A stretch of DNA of 64,000 nt, from the NCBI GenBank assembly GCA_964251665.1, contig CAXUKO010000026.1, positions 10,591-74,590 on the forward strand, written 5' to 3'. The notes beneath the pieces are model-generated. The model was not told the DNA's origin. It was given only the letters and a program-made list of their open reading frames with translations, and ran no database searches. This DNA is from JBBQLG01 sp964251665 (GTDB lineage: Bacteria; Bacteroidota; Bacteroidia; Cytophagales; Spirosomataceae). The position numbers and the translations under genes are program-made. Below, one piece after another: positions 26,075-35,186 of the stretch. Position 1 is the first letter of the stretch. The number at the start of each line of letters is the position of its first letter.

Positions 26075-26130
26075 CCGGACGCCCACGTCCGGTTTGCTTT
26101 GCCAGTCAACGACCGGACGTGGGCGTCCGG
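26075..26130. repeat. Intergenic inverted repeat, GACGCCCACGTC family, copy 2
   Basis: Perfect 19-bp arms, CCGGACGCCCACGTCCGGT (26075-26093) and its complement at 26112-26130, with an 18-bp loop. It has the same core as the element at 2080-2141. It lies in the 5' leader of hisS and inside the upstream extension of the hisS frame. Confidence 0.8.
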
Positions 26131-26142
26131 GGTACGCATACC

Positions 26143-27522
26143 ATGCAAAAACCATCCCTGCCGAAAGGCACCCGCGATTTTGGGCCCGAGCAAATGAGCA
26201 AACGGCTTTTTATCTTCGATACCATCCGGCAAACCTTCAAACGCTACGGCTTTCAACCCCTCGAAACACCGGCTCAGGAAAACCTGTCCGTTTTGATGGG
26301 TAAATACGGTGATGAAGGCGATCAGCTTCTTTTTAAAATTCTAAATTCCGGCGATTTTGCGGGTTCAGTCACATCGGACGACGTTGCCGGGGGATCAAAA
26401 AAACTCTTACCCAGGATTGCTGAAAAAGGCCTGCGCTACGACCTGACAGTGCCGTTTGCCCGGTACATCGTGATGAACCGCCACGCGCTGACACTTCCCT
26501 TTAAACGCTACCAGATGCAACCCGTCTGGCGGGCTGACCGACCTCAGAAAGGCCGTTACCGCGAGTTCTACCAGTGCGACGCCGACGTTGTTGGTACCGA
26601 CTCACTCCTTTGTGAAGCGGAGATTGTGCTGATGCTGCACGAAGTACTCCGCAATCTGGGAGTTCAGGATTTTACGGTGAAGATTAATAATCGGAAGGTA
26701 CTAACGGGTATTGCCGAAGTTATTGGCGCAGGGGACGGTCCGACGAATCGGCAGGAGGTCGCGTTAACCGTTGCGATTGATAAGCTGGACAAAATTGGCA
26801 AAGAGAAAGTCCTGGACGAACTGCGGGAACGGGGTTTTTCCGAAGAGGCTATCCTGAAACTTGATCCTTTGTTTTCATTCGGCGAATCGGCTTCGGAAAC
26901 GTTCGCGGGTATGAAAACCTGGCTGGCTGAATCGCTAACCGCTCAGCAGGGCATTGCTGAACTGGAAGAAGTGTGGCAATTAGTAAACCAATACGGGCTG
27001 GAAGATCCACAACTGCAATTTGACGTTACGCTGGCCCGGGGCTTATCGTATTATACCGGAGCTATTTTTGAAGTTAAAGCGGGCGGAGTCAACATCGGTA
27101 GCATTAGTGGGGGCGGCCGTTACGACAACCTGACCGGAGCCTTCGGGCAACCCGGCTTGTCGGGCGTCGGTATCTCCTTTGGTGTTGATCGGATTTACGA
27201 CGTCATGGAGGAATTGAAACTTTTCCCGCCCGACGCCCAACAAAGCACCACCGTTCTGCTGATTCCATTCGACAATGACGCCCGCAAAGTGGCTCTTCCC
27301 TTACTCACCCAACTGCGGGGTCAGGATATTGCCGCTGAGGTATACCCGGATCTGGCAAAGGTGAAGAAGATGCTGGATTACGCCAACGCCAAAGCAATCC
27401 CGTATGTGGTGCTGATTGGTTCAGAGGAGGTACAAACGGGCCTGTTAACGCTGAAGAACATGCTCACGGGCGAGCAGAAGAAACTGACGGCTGATGAGGT
27501 ACTAAAGATGGTAAAAGGTTAA
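26143..27522 (+). CDS. hisS: Histidyl-tRNA synthetase
   Basis: A 459-aa class II aminoacyl-tRNA synthetase. The start MQKPSLPKGTRDFGPEQM carries the typical KGTRDF motif. The body shows RYDLTVPFARYIVMN, motif 2 (QMQPVWRADRPQKGRYREFY), the histidine A motif LARGLSYYTGAIFEV and motif 3 GGGRYDNLTGAFG...GVGISFGVDRI, followed by the C-terminal anticodon-binding domain (~365-459). The frame is open from 26032, but that extension is the palindrome at 26075-26130, so ATG 26143 is used. A TAATTTTG -7-like box lies at 26027-26034. Confidence 0.96.
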   Translation: MQKPSLPKGTRDFGPEQMSKRLFIFDTIRQTFKRYGFQPLETPAQENLSVLMGKYGDEGDQLLFKILNSGDFAGSVTSDDVAGGSKKLLPRIAEKGLRYDLTVPFARYIVMNRHALTLPFKRYQMQPVWRADRPQKGRYREFYQCDADVVGTDSLLCEAEIVLMLHEVLRNLGVQDFTVKINNRKVLTGIAEVIGAGDGPTNRQEVALTVAIDKLDKIGKEKVLDELRERGFSEEAILKLDPLFSFGESASETFAGMKTWLAESLTAQQGIAELEEVWQLVNQYGLEDPQLQFDVTLARGLSYYTGAIFEVKAGGVNIGSISGGGRYDNLTGAFGQPGLSGVGISFGVDRIYDVMEELKLFPPDAQQSTTVLLIPFDNDARKVALPLLTQLRGQDIAAEVYPDLAKVKKMLDYANAKAIPYVVLIGSEEVQTGLLTLKNMLTGEQKKLTADEVLKMVKG

Positions 27523-27583
27523 AGGCTTACAATGAACCTGTTTAGAATTAGTTGTTACCCAATTTCGGAAATAGTTTGGAGGT

Positions 27584-27694
27584 GGTTTTTGTCATCCTGA
27601 CGCAGCCGGGCGGCCGGTGCCGAAGGATCTTAGCGACCCAATTTCTAAGATCCTTCGGCACCGGCCGCCCGGCTGCGTCAAGATGACAAAAACC
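27584..27694. repeat. Very long intergenic inverted repeat with 49-bp arms
   Basis: Arms 27584-27632 and 27646-27694 match at 48 of 49 positions with a 13-bp loop; they start GGTTTTTGTCATC and end GAAGGATCTTA. The outer GTCATCCTGA...GAAGGATCTT pattern resembles an interspersed motif I recall from many environmental bacterial genomes; this is recollection, not a search result. It lies in the 289-bp gap between hisS and the acyltransferase gene, which holds nothing else. Confidence 0.85.
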
Positions 27695-27811
27695 ATTTAG
27701 TGTATAAAAGAGTACGGATTTCCATGTGTGGCGGAGATTGATTTTGTCGTAATGGAGAATGAATCATGACAAAATTTGCCCTGCCTTTAGTGTGAATGTA
27801 ACATCACAAGT

Positions 27812-28882
27812 ATGAACGCCATAATCCCGAGCCCTTCAAAAACGAAGCAGCATTTTGATATTCTTGATGGAATGCGCGGAATTGCTGCGTTTGCGGTCGT
27901 GGTTTTCCATTTTATGGAGTGGGTTTATACCGACCCCAGCAAAAACTTTATCGGTCACGGTTTCCTGGCTGTAGACTTTTTCTTCTGCTTGTCGGGCTTC
28001 GTTATCGGCTACGCGTATGATAACCGCATCCGGCAAACAGGCATCCTTGAATTTTTCAAACTGCGCCTGATCCGCCTACACCCGTTAGTGGTTTTAGGGT
28101 CAGTATTGGGATTGCTGGGGTTTCTTCTCGACCCTTTCGTCGCTCAGGCCGGGTTGTACGGCGTTGGTAACCTGTTGCTGACGTTTGTTTGCTCCGTTTT
28201 CCTGATTCCCCTGCCTATCATGAAGGAGCGTGCGTTTAACCTGTTTAGCTTCAATGCGCCTTCCTGGTCTTTGTTCTGGGAGTATGTTGCCAATATCGTA
28301 TACGCCGTAGCGCTTTACCGAATCAGTCGCCGATTGCTTATGGTATTGATACTGGTGGCTGCGGCTGCCTTGTGTCTGGTTAGCTATCGAACTGGAAACT
28401 TGCTGGGCGGCTGGGCCGGGTCCAATTTCTGGGATGGCTGCGCCCGGGTATCGTATTCGTTTCTGGCGGGATTATTCATCTATCGGGCCAACTGGATTAT
28501 AAAGAACAAGCTTGGTTTTCTAGACATGGCCGCCTTACTCACACTGGCTTTCCTGGTGCCGTTCACCCCCTGGAACTGGCTGACCGAGCCGCTGATTGTG
28601 CTGGTCTATTTCCCACTGCTAATTGCCTTAGGGGCCGGAACGGAGGTATCACCTGCTCTCCGAAACTTATGCCAGTTGTCGGGTAATATCTCCTACCCGC
28701 TCTATATGACGCACTACGCTGCTATCTGGATGTTCGGCAATTATTATACGATTAATAAACCGGGAACGACCCAACTGGGGCTAATCATCACCATCGGAAC
28801 CGTACTTTTAGTTGGCTTTGGGTATTTCGTAATGGTGGTTTATGACATACCCGTTCGGAGATATTTGGCTGGCAGATACTAA
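27812..28882 (+). CDS. Acyltransferase family 3 membrane protein (OafA/YrhL type)
   Basis: A 356-aa polytopic protein with about ten helices. It begins FDILDGMRGIAAFAVVVFHF, in which Arg and the later His are the conserved residues of the acyltransferase-3 family. FLAVDFFFCLSGFVIGYAYD and the C-terminal ISYPLYMTHYAAIWM segment also fit. Such proteins acetylate or acylate surface polysaccharides, lipids or antibiotics using acyl-CoA on the inner side of the membrane. It is a lone gene with no glycan gene beside it, so the target is unknown. Confidence 0.88.
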   Translation: MNAIIPSPSKTKQHFDILDGMRGIAAFAVVVFHFMEWVYTDPSKNFIGHGFLAVDFFFCLSGFVIGYAYDNRIRQTGILEFFKLRLIRLHPLVVLGSVLGLLGFLLDPFVAQAGLYGVGNLLLTFVCSVFLIPLPIMKERAFNLFSFNAPSWSLFWEYVANIVYAVALYRISRRLLMVLILVAAAALCLVSYRTGNLLGGWAGSNFWDGCARVSYSFLAGLFIYRANWIIKNKLGFLDMAALLTLAFLVPFTPWNWLTEPLIVLVYFPLLIALGAGTEVSPALRNLCQLSGNISYPLYMTHYAAIWMFGNYYTINKPGTTQLGLIITIGTVLLVGFGYFVMVVYDIPVRRYLAGRY

Positions 28883-28928
28883 GAAACAGTGTTGGTTAAT
28901 AAGCTTGTTGACGTTACCAGCCATCCTG

Positions 28929-29690
28929 TTATGGAGTTGATAGCTCCGCCTGCAAGGGCGCCAGTTCCTTTATTAGCGATTCTTTGCCAAGCCGGGCTAC
29001 CTCGCCAATGACAATCACCGCCGGATTGTCAAGTTTTGATTCAGTTACCTTCGCTACAATGTCGGCTATCTGGCCAATGACCACCCGCTGTTCGGGCAGT
29101 GTACCGTGCTGCACAATGGCAACCGGTGTTTCTGACTTGCCCACCTTGGCGAACAGGGCCGTAATCTCGGTCAGCTTATGCATACCCATCAGCACAACGA
29201 CCGTGGCCGACGACTGAGCCGCCAGTTGCAGATCGCGCGATAGCTGGCCTTCTTTGGTGGTACCGGTCACCACCCAGAAGCTTTCCGAGACACCCCGCGT
29301 TGTCAGGGGAATACCGGCGCTGGCAGGAACGGCATAACTGCTCGAAAGACCAGGAATCACCTCCGTTTCGATACCATGCTGCTGAGCGTACTCCATTTCT
29401 TCATAACCCCGCCCGAAAATGAACGAGTCGCCCCCTTTCAGGCGCACCACATGGCCATAGTGTTGAGCGTAATGCACGATCAGCGGGTTTATCTCTTCCT
29501 GCATGCAGGAGTAGGCCCCCCGGCGTTTGCCGACGTATACCTTAAGCGCATCAGGGCGGCAATAGTCCAGCAGTTCCGGTGCCACCAGCGCGTCGTACAT
29601 GACAACGTCGGCCGCCTGAAGCGCCTTAATGCCTTTCAGCGTTATCAGTTCCGGATCACCCGGACCCGCACCTACGAGGGTAAGTTTCAT
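28929..29690 (-). CDS. cobA: Uroporphyrinogen-III C-methyltransferase
   Basis: A 253-aa SAM-dependent methyltransferase that makes precorrin-2, the precursor of sirohaem and cobalamin. Family motifs: VGAGPGDPELITLKG at the N-terminus, VVRLKGGDSFIFGRGYEE, EVIPGLSSSYAVPASAGIPLT, and VVVLMGMHKL. An in-frame TTG precedes the chosen ATG 29690. It closes the sulfur cluster, immediately after the sirohaem-dependent reductase gene, with a periodic hairpin (29730-29804) between. No separate dehydrogenase/ferrochelatase (CysG-N/SirC) is present in the window. Confidence 0.94.
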   Translation of the reverse strand: MKLTLVGAGPGDPELITLKGIKALQAADVVMYDALVAPELLDYCRPDALKVYVGKRRGAYSCMQEEINPLIVHYAQHYGHVVRLKGGDSFIFGRGYEEMEYAQQHGIETEVIPGLSSSYAVPASAGIPLTTRGVSESFWVVTGTTKEGQLSRDLQLAAQSSATVVVLMGMHKLTEITALFAKVGKSETPVAIVQHGTLPEQRVVIGQIADIVAKVTESKLDNPAVIVIGEVARLGKESLIKELAPLQAELSTP

Positions 29691-29729
29691 CAAGTGATTG
29701 AATAGTTGAATGATTGACTGATAGAATAA

Positions 29730-29804
29730 TTGATTGATTGAGTGATAGAATGATTGAATAGGTCAAATGAAGCTATTCAATCATTCTATCACTCAATCAA
29801 TCAA
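29730..29804. repeat. 4/8-bp periodic hairpin element, copy 3 (between reductase gene and cobA)
   Basis: Perfect 31-bp arms at 29730-29760 and 29774-29804 (beginning TTGATTGATTGAGTGATAG) with a 13-bp loop. Related GAATGATTGACTGATAGAAT units continue to the left down to about 29696. The right arm includes the stop codon of the reductase gene (29801-29803). Confidence 0.85.
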
Positions 29805-31963
29805 CTGTCTTGTGCCTGGGTCAATTCCTGGAGGGATGGGAGGCCTTCAATGAGAATCTGACGTTCGCGGTACGACTGTAAGGCGGTCAGGAAGCGGTCA
29901 GCTTCGGTAAGGAAGGCCTGCGCGAATCCGGCAGTCGGTTCGTTTTTGTTGATGCTGAAAACGAGTTGCTTAAACGCCCCTTCTGTAGTGTGAAAACCAT
30001 CTTCGCCCGCAAAACGGGTATCGAAATCGCTGACAATGCCGTGTTGGGTATTTGTTGGAACATCTTTGCTCATCAGACCCGCTTTTGCCCCCGTAATAAA
30101 GACGCTGTAGGCATGATAAATTGCATCGGACCAGCGTTCCGTGTCGATGGCCTCCCGCGCCCAGTTCACTTTATCGGCAGCTTCGTCAAGGGTCGTGGCA
30201 ACGAGGTCGATCATTACACCGGCGCACTCGCCCACGCCTACGGCCGTAGCGTACTGTTCGGTATGATCCCAGTCAATGTAATCGCTGTCCTGAACGGTTT
30301 TCAGATCGGCCAGCGGCTTTAGCAGTTGGTAGAAATAGTTCTTCCCCTGCCGGGCGTAATAATCGCTGTAGTATTCACCGTCGAATGCGTTAGCGTCGTA
30401 ATCGCGCAACAGCGTCCGCATAGAATCCGGGCCGCGTTTCGTTGGAATTTTAATGACTTTATCGGCCAGTACGCCTTCGCCTTTGCCATTAAAACCGCCA
30501 CCCAGCAAGACCTGCAACGCGGGTAAGACATATGCGCCGTTTTTGAGCGAGGAGCCGTGGTAACCGATGTTAGCAACCGAGTGCTGACCGCAACCATTCA
30601 TGCAACCCGAAATCTTGATTTTGATGTCGGTATTGTCGATCAGGCCGGGAAAATCTTCGGCCATCATCGTTTCCAGTGCCCGCGTAATGCCGTAGCTGCT
30701 CGAAATAGCCAGGTTACAGGTGTCAGTGCCGGGGCAGGTCGTGATGTCGGCGGCTGAGTCGAAGCCGGGAGTCGCTAAGCCAAGTGCATCGAGTTCGTTG
30801 TAAACGGCAAGCAGATCTTCGGGACGGATATAGCGAATAAGATACCCCTGATTTACTGTCACCCGAATGTCGTCGGCCGCGTATTTTTTGACGATCTGAG
30901 CCAATGCCCGTGCCGTATTCGAGTGCATATCGCCCAGCAAGACGCGTAGCTGTACGGCGTACCAACCTTTTTGCTTTTGCTCGAACACGTTGGTCCGAAA
31001 CCAGTTAGCAAAAGCCGGATTGGTAGTTTGTGGTTCGTAGTTAGCGGCCTCCAGACGGTCAATGTATGTTTCACTATTTTCCGTTACCCGCGAACCGTAC
31101 GACGGCCCGGCACTAACTATAAACTCCTTTGTCTTAAGCGCTGGTGTTTCTTCCGCTACCAACCGCAGTAATTCCTCCAGCCCAATGTCGTTGAGCAGGT
31201 ATTTCATACGGGCTTTGTGGCGCTTGGTACGTTCGCCGTATCGATCAAACACCCGAATAACACCTTCGATGAAGGGAATAACTTTTTCTTCTTCCAGAAA
31301 CTCAAATGCCGTTTGAGCCAAGAAGGGCTGCGCGCCCAATCCACCGGCCAGCATCACTTTAAATCCCTGTTTGCCGTCCTGCACGCACGGAATCAGCCCC
31401 ACATCGTGCATGTAGCCATAGGCTGAATCGCGTTCCGACGAAGACAGCGAAATCTTGAATTTCCGGCCCATATCCTGGCAAATAGCATTGCGCAGAAAGT
31501 AATTAAAGATTTCGTAGGCGTAGGGGGTAATATCGAATGGCTCCTCCGGGTCGATACCGGCGCGGGCCGAACCCGTCACGTTACGCACGGTGTTGCCACA
31601 GGCTTCTTTGAGCGTAATCCCGGCGTCTTCCAGTTCGGCCCAGAGCGCGGGTGAGTCCGCCAGTTTCACGAAGTGTAATTGAATATCCTGCCGGGTCGTA
31701 GCGTGGAGATTACCCGTCGCGTATTTATCAGATAAATCGGCAATGCGAATCAGTTGGTCGGCCGTAATGCGCCCGTGGGGGAGTTTAATCCGAATCATCT
31801 GCACCCCCGGCTGCCGTTGACCATATACACCACGTGCGAGCCGAAACTTACGGAACGCTTCGCTGTCCATAGTGCCGTCGGTAACACTGGCGATCTTTTT
31901 CTGAAGGTCCAGAATGTCGCGTTGGGCGGCTGGACTGACGTTGGGTGAGAATGGAATGGACAT
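29801..31963 (-). CDS. Sirohaem/4Fe-4S sulfite (or nitrite) reductase with C-terminal HEPN-like domain
   Basis: A 720-aa protein. Residues ~1-560 form the two half-domain ferredoxin-type sulfite/nitrite reductase: HATTRQDIQLHFV, ACGNTVRNVTGS, and the cluster cysteines Cys410, Cys416 (TCPGTDTC) and Cys454, Cys458 (GCMNGCG). The genomic context (cysH, cysD, cysN, cobA) points to reduction of sulfite to sulfide. Residues ~570-700 are extra compared with the usual ~560-aa enzyme. They are helical and HEPN-like (LDEAADKVNWAREAIDTERW, SDAIYHAYSVFITGAKAGLM), but I see no catalytic RxxxxH. Fusions like this are, as I recall, known in Bacteroidota; the role of the extension is unknown. Confidence 0.9.
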   Translation of the reverse strand: MSIPFSPNVSPAAQRDILDLQKKIASVTDGTMDSEAFRKFRLARGVYGQRQPGVQMIRIKLPHGRITADQLIRIADLSDKYATGNLHATTRQDIQLHFVKLADSPALWAELEDAGITLKEACGNTVRNVTGSARAGIDPEEPFDITPYAYEIFNYFLRNAICQDMGRKFKISLSSSERDSAYGYMHDVGLIPCVQDGKQGFKVMLAGGLGAQPFLAQTAFEFLEEEKVIPFIEGVIRVFDRYGERTKRHKARMKYLLNDIGLEELLRLVAEETPALKTKEFIVSAGPSYGSRVTENSETYIDRLEAANYEPQTTNPAFANWFRTNVFEQKQKGWYAVQLRVLLGDMHSNTARALAQIVKKYAADDIRVTVNQGYLIRYIRPEDLLAVYNELDALGLATPGFDSAADITTCPGTDTCNLAISSSYGITRALETMMAEDFPGLIDNTDIKIKISGCMNGCGQHSVANIGYHGSSLKNGAYVLPALQVLLGGGFNGKGEGVLADKVIKIPTKRGPDSMRTLLRDYDANAFDGEYYSDYYARQGKNYFYQLLKPLADLKTVQDSDYIDWDHTEQYATAVGVGECAGVMIDLVATTLDEAADKVNWAREAIDTERWSDAIYHAYSVFITGAKAGLMSKDVPTNTQHGIVSDFDTRFAGEDGFHTTEGAFKQLVFSINKNEPTAGFAQAFLTEADRFLTALQSYRERQILIEGLPSLQELTQAQDS

Positions 31964-32005
31964 AATACTATTAGTCTATCGGATTTATCAACTTATTTAA
32001 ATTGA

Positions 32006-32033
32006 TAAAAGCCGGTGGTGGCTCCGGCTTTTA
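32006..32033 (-). terminator. Hairpin downstream of the Uma2-type gene
   Basis: TAAAAGCCGG and CCGGCTTTTA (32006-32015, 32024-32033) form a 10-bp stem with A/T ends, about 106 bp past the Uma2-type stop. Next to it TTTATCAA (31984-31991) and TTGATAAA (32002-32009) make a second small dyad just upstream of the reductase gene, possibly an operator. Confidence 0.55.
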
Positions 32034-32139
32034 CATGTTGATTTATATACAAAGATAACCCATAAAGTGTTTCAGCCCTGTTTCGGCCTATGCTCTTTGG
32101 TTATTAGTCATAACCTGCTGTTATAATAGTGTCTGGCCA

Positions 32140-32799
32140 TCAGTTCAGTAGCGTCCTCAAAGCGAGCATATTAGCCGTTGCATCAAACAGTGCTTTAACC
32201 GGAACAGCAAAACCGCTTAGCAACTGACTATGCACTGATTCGCCTATGCGAAATATCCCCAGCGCTTTGTAGGCCTCTGTGTCAGCATCGATGGTAAACA
32301 GTTCAACGGTTTGCCGGGTAGGGTCGATGATCCAGTATTCGGCTACGCCATGCGTTGCATAGTCCTCAAATTTCACTTGCCGGTCGTTCTTCGCCGTGCT
32401 CTTCGACAATACCTCTACTACTAAATCGGGTGCCGGGTAATAAAGCAGTTCGGGTTGAATCGTTGCTGATTTACTTAGCCCAAAATAACAAATATCCGGT
32501 TCGTAGCTGTTTCTCGTTAGTTCAACTAAGGCCTTTTCAACGGTAACTACACCTATATCCCGTGTTGTGACAAAGGCGTTCAGCAATGTTCCCAAAAAAA
32601 GAACGACACTGTTATGTTTGTGTAAAGCCGGGGAGTGAACGACAATTTCGCCGTTGATAAACTCAGCCTTCATGTCCTCATCCATCCACTCATAGAACGC
32701 ACGGCGACGATTTTGTTCATCAGCCAGAATCGCCTGTACCTGCTGAATAATCTGCGGGGCTTTGGGCGATTCGAGCAGTTGGGCGGCTAATTCATTCAT
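32140..32799 (-). CDS. Uma2-family (DUF820) PD-(D/E)XK-type putative nuclease
   Basis: A 219-aa protein with the Uma2/DUF820 pattern: KAEFINGEIVVHSPALHKHN at ~48-67, YEPDICYF with the metal-binding Asp, and PDLVVEVLSKSTAKNDRQVK with the E-x-K-like active site, then AEYWIIDP. The fold is a restriction-endonuclease-like core whose biological role is largely unknown; members are often mobile or multicopy. It interrupts the sulfur cluster between cysN and the sulfite reductase and has a hairpin downstream, so it may be a later insertion unrelated to sulfur metabolism. Confidence 0.85.
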   Translation of the reverse strand: MNELAAQLLESPKAPQIIQQVQAILADEQNRRRAFYEWMDEDMKAEFINGEIVVHSPALHKHNSVVLFLGTLLNAFVTTRDIGVVTVEKALVELTRNSYEPDICYFGLSKSATIQPELLYYPAPDLVVEVLSKSTAKNDRQVKFEDYATHGVAEYWIIDPTRQTVELFTIDADTEAYKALGIFRIGESVHSQLLSGFAVPVKALFDATANMLALRTLLN

Positions 32800-32933
32800 G
32801 GCTGAAGCGTTTTACACAAATATAACGAATAATCAGGCGGGAAGGGATAGCCTTCGGTTGGGATCGGTAGCCAGTATTGGCGAAACGACGAGTGCCCGCG
32901 AATGACGCCGGGTAAATGACCATCAGCGCCCAT

Positions 32934-34187
32934 TTACTTCGCTTCGCCTTCCAGCATCACGGCACCAACTGTCACGTTTGAGGTTTCGTCGATGAGGATG
33001 GCTCCGCCGTTGATTCGGTTCTGATTATAGGGATCAAAGCTGACTGGTTGTGCTGTTTTTAGTACCACTTTAGCCAGGTCGTTTAGTTTCAGGCTCTCGA
33101 CACCTTCCGTTTTGGCGTACGTTTCGATGTTGAGCTGATACACAATCTCACGGACGACGCAGCGCGTACGAAACGTGCCATGCTGTAACAGGTATTTACT
33201 GCCAACTTTCAGTTCTTTCGTGTCCATCCAGCAAAGCAGGGCGTCAAGGTTCTGACTGACAACGGGAAGCCGGTCCGACTTTACGATCAAATCGCCCCGA
33301 CTCACGTCTACATCGTCGGTGAGATGAAGGACTACCGACATCGGCGCGACGGCTTCCTCGTGCAGTCCTTCCAACACTTCAATAGCCTCAACCGTTGAGG
33401 TATTACCCGACGGCAATACCGTCACAGCGTCGCCTTTGCGGAAAATTCCACTGATAATCTTACCGGCATAGCCCCGGTAATCATGTAGTTCAGCCGTTTG
33501 CGGACGAATGACGTACTGTACTGGAAAGCGGGAATCTGTCAGGTTTTCGGCATCAGCTAACTCAACCGATTCGAGGTAATCAAGCAGCGGCTCACCTTCG
33601 TACCAGGGCATATTCACTGATTTATCGACCACGTTATCGCCGTTGAGCGCACTCAATGGGATAAACTTGATATGCCTGACATTCAGATTTTTAGCGAGTT
33701 CGGCATACTGAATGCAGATGTTGTTGAACACATCTTCCGAGTAATCCACTATGTCCATCTTATTGACAGCCACTACGATGTTGGGAATCCCCAGCATCGA
33801 GACAATCAGCGAGTGACGGCGGGTTTGCTCCACCACACCATGCCGCGCATCGACCAGTACGATGGCCAACTGGCAATTCGACGCGCCCGTAACCATGTTG
33901 CGGGTGTACTGGATATGACCTGGGGCATCAACAATGATAAACTTGCGTTTGGGGGTGCTGAAGTACCGGTATGCCACGTCGATTGTGATGCCCTGCTCCC
34001 GCTCAGAGCGCAGGCCATCGGTTAATAGCGCCAGGTCGACTTCGCCATCGTTACGGCTTTTACTGGCGCGTTCAATGGCTTCGAGCTGATCGGCCAGGAT
34101 GGATTTTGAATCGTACAATAGCCGCCCGATGAGGGTACTTTTGCCGTCGTCAACCGAACCGGCGGTTATAAATCGGAGAATATCCAT
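32934..34187 (-). CDS. cysN: Sulfate adenylyltransferase subunit 1 (GTPase)
   Basis: A 417-aa EF-Tu-like GTPase that drives ATP sulfurylase. G-motifs: GSVDDGKSTLIGRLL (10-24), DAPGHIQYTRNMVTGAS (P-loop/switch region) and VAVNKMD. The C-terminal beta-barrel domains are present; there is no fused APS kinase (CysC), in line with direct APS reduction by CysH. It lies downstream of cysD with an 89-bp gap that contains a periodic hairpin. Together CysD and CysN activate sulfate to adenosine-5'-phosphosulfate. Confidence 0.96.
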   Translation of the reverse strand: MDILRFITAGSVDDGKSTLIGRLLYDSKSILADQLEAIERASKSRNDGEVDLALLTDGLRSEREQGITIDVAYRYFSTPKRKFIIVDAPGHIQYTRNMVTGASNCQLAIVLVDARHGVVEQTRRHSLIVSMLGIPNIVVAVNKMDIVDYSEDVFNNICIQYAELAKNLNVRHIKFIPLSALNGDNVVDKSVNMPWYEGEPLLDYLESVELADAENLTDSRFPVQYVIRPQTAELHDYRGYAGKIISGIFRKGDAVTVLPSGNTSTVEAIEVLEGLHEEAVAPMSVVLHLTDDVDVSRGDLIVKSDRLPVVSQNLDALLCWMDTKELKVGSKYLLQHGTFRTRCVVREIVYQLNIETYAKTEGVESLKLNDLAKVVLKTAQPVSFDPYNQNRINGGAILIDETSNVTVGAVMLEGEAK

Positions 34188-34194
34188 TTAACTC

Positions 34195-34272
34195 AATGAG
34201 TGATTGAGTGATTGAGTGATTGAGTGAATGGTGTTACATTAGTTAGTCGCCCATTTACCCTTTCACTCATTC
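34195..34272. repeat. 4/8-bp periodic hairpin element, copy 4 (between cysD and cysN)
   Basis: The left part is a tandem of GATTGAGT units (AGTGATTGAGTGATTGAGTG). The right part returns only as TTTCACTCATTCAC, so the symmetry is partial here. It fills most of the 89-bp intergenic space in the cysD-cysN transcript. Confidence 0.7.
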
Positions 34273-34276
34273 ACAA

Positions 34277-35179
34277 TTAAAAATAACCGCCCTTTTTGCG
34301 GTCTTCCATAGCCGCTTCGGATACCTGATCGTCGATGCGGGTTTCGCCCCGTTCACTGATGCGGGTCGCCTGAATTTCAGCAATGGCTTCGTCCAGTGTG
34401 GCCGCATCCGATTCAACGGCGGCTGTGCAGGAAATGTCGCCGACGGTGCGGAATCGAACCCGGCGCGTGACCAGTTCATCACCGGGTTCCGGTTTGATGA
34501 CGCCCCCGGCGGTAGCTAAGAGTTTACCGTCGCGAAGAATCAGGTCGCGGTCGTGAGCAAAATAGATAGGGGGAAGGGCTATCTTTTCGCGTTTGATGTA
34601 ATTCCAGACGTCCAGTTCGGTCCAGTTCGAGATCGGAAACACGCGGACGTTCTCCCCCTTGTGAATCTTGCCGTTGTAAATGTTCCAAAGCTCGGGACGC
34701 TGCCGTTTGGGGTCCCACGAGCCAAACTCGTCGCGGACCGAAAACACCCGCTCTTTCGCACGCGCTTTTTCTTCGTCCCGCCGGGCACCGCCAATACAGG
34801 CGTCGAACTCAAACTCTTCGATGGTGTCCAGCAGGGTAAACGTTTGCAGGCCGTTTCGACTGGCATTACGACCGGTCGGCTCTTTCAGCTTCTTCTCCCG
34901 AATGGTATCTTCAACGTAACGAACGATCAATCTTTCGCCAATCGTTGCTGCCAGATTATCACGGAAGTCGATAGCTTCCTGAAAGTTATGGCCTGTATCA
35001 ATGTGGACCAGTGGAAACGGAAACTTACCGGGCCGGAACGCTTTCAAGGCTAAATGGACCAGTGTAATGGAATCTTTGCCGCCCGAAAACAACAGGGCGG
35101 GCCGTTCAAACTGCCCGGCCACCTCCCGCATAATATGAATCGCTTCGGATTCGAGTTGATCTAAATAATCGAGTTTCAT
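34277..35179 (-). CDS. cysD: Sulfate adenylyltransferase subunit 2
   Basis: A 300-aa PP-loop ATP pyrophosphatase, the catalytic subunit of ATP sulfurylase. Start MKLDYLDQLESEAIHIMREV, PP-loop ALLFSGGKDSITLVHLAL, LHIDTGHNFQE-like VHIDTGHNF, and the invariant C-terminal RKKGGYF. The frame is open to 35278, but that extension consists of a periodic repeat and is rejected in favour of ATG 35179. It forms a complex with CysN. Confidence 0.96.
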   Translation of the reverse strand: MKLDYLDQLESEAIHIMREVAGQFERPALLFSGGKDSITLVHLALKAFRPGKFPFPLVHIDTGHNFQEAIDFRDNLAATIGERLIVRYVEDTIREKKLKEPTGRNASRNGLQTFTLLDTIEEFEFDACIGGARRDEEKARAKERVFSVRDEFGSWDPKRQRPELWNIYNGKIHKGENVRVFPISNWTELDVWNYIKREKIALPPIYFAHDRDLILRDGKLLATAGGVIKPEPGDELVTRRVRFRTVGDISCTAAVESDAATLDEAIAEIQATRISERGETRIDDQVSEAAMEDRKKGGYF

Positions 35180-35186
35180 ATTTTTT

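Noticed and set aside
26032..26142. N-terminal extension of hisS
   Set aside because: It encodes only the palindromic repeat 26075-26130; the KGTRDF motif begins right after ATG 26143.
32140..32799. Uma2-type nuclease as a member of the sulfur pathway
   Set aside because: The family has no link with sulfur metabolism and is often scattered; position alone is not enough.
34430..34470. tRNA-like GGAATCGAACCC string
   Set aside because: It lies in the cysD coding sequence and there is no cloverleaf around it; I found no tRNA or rRNA gene in the window.
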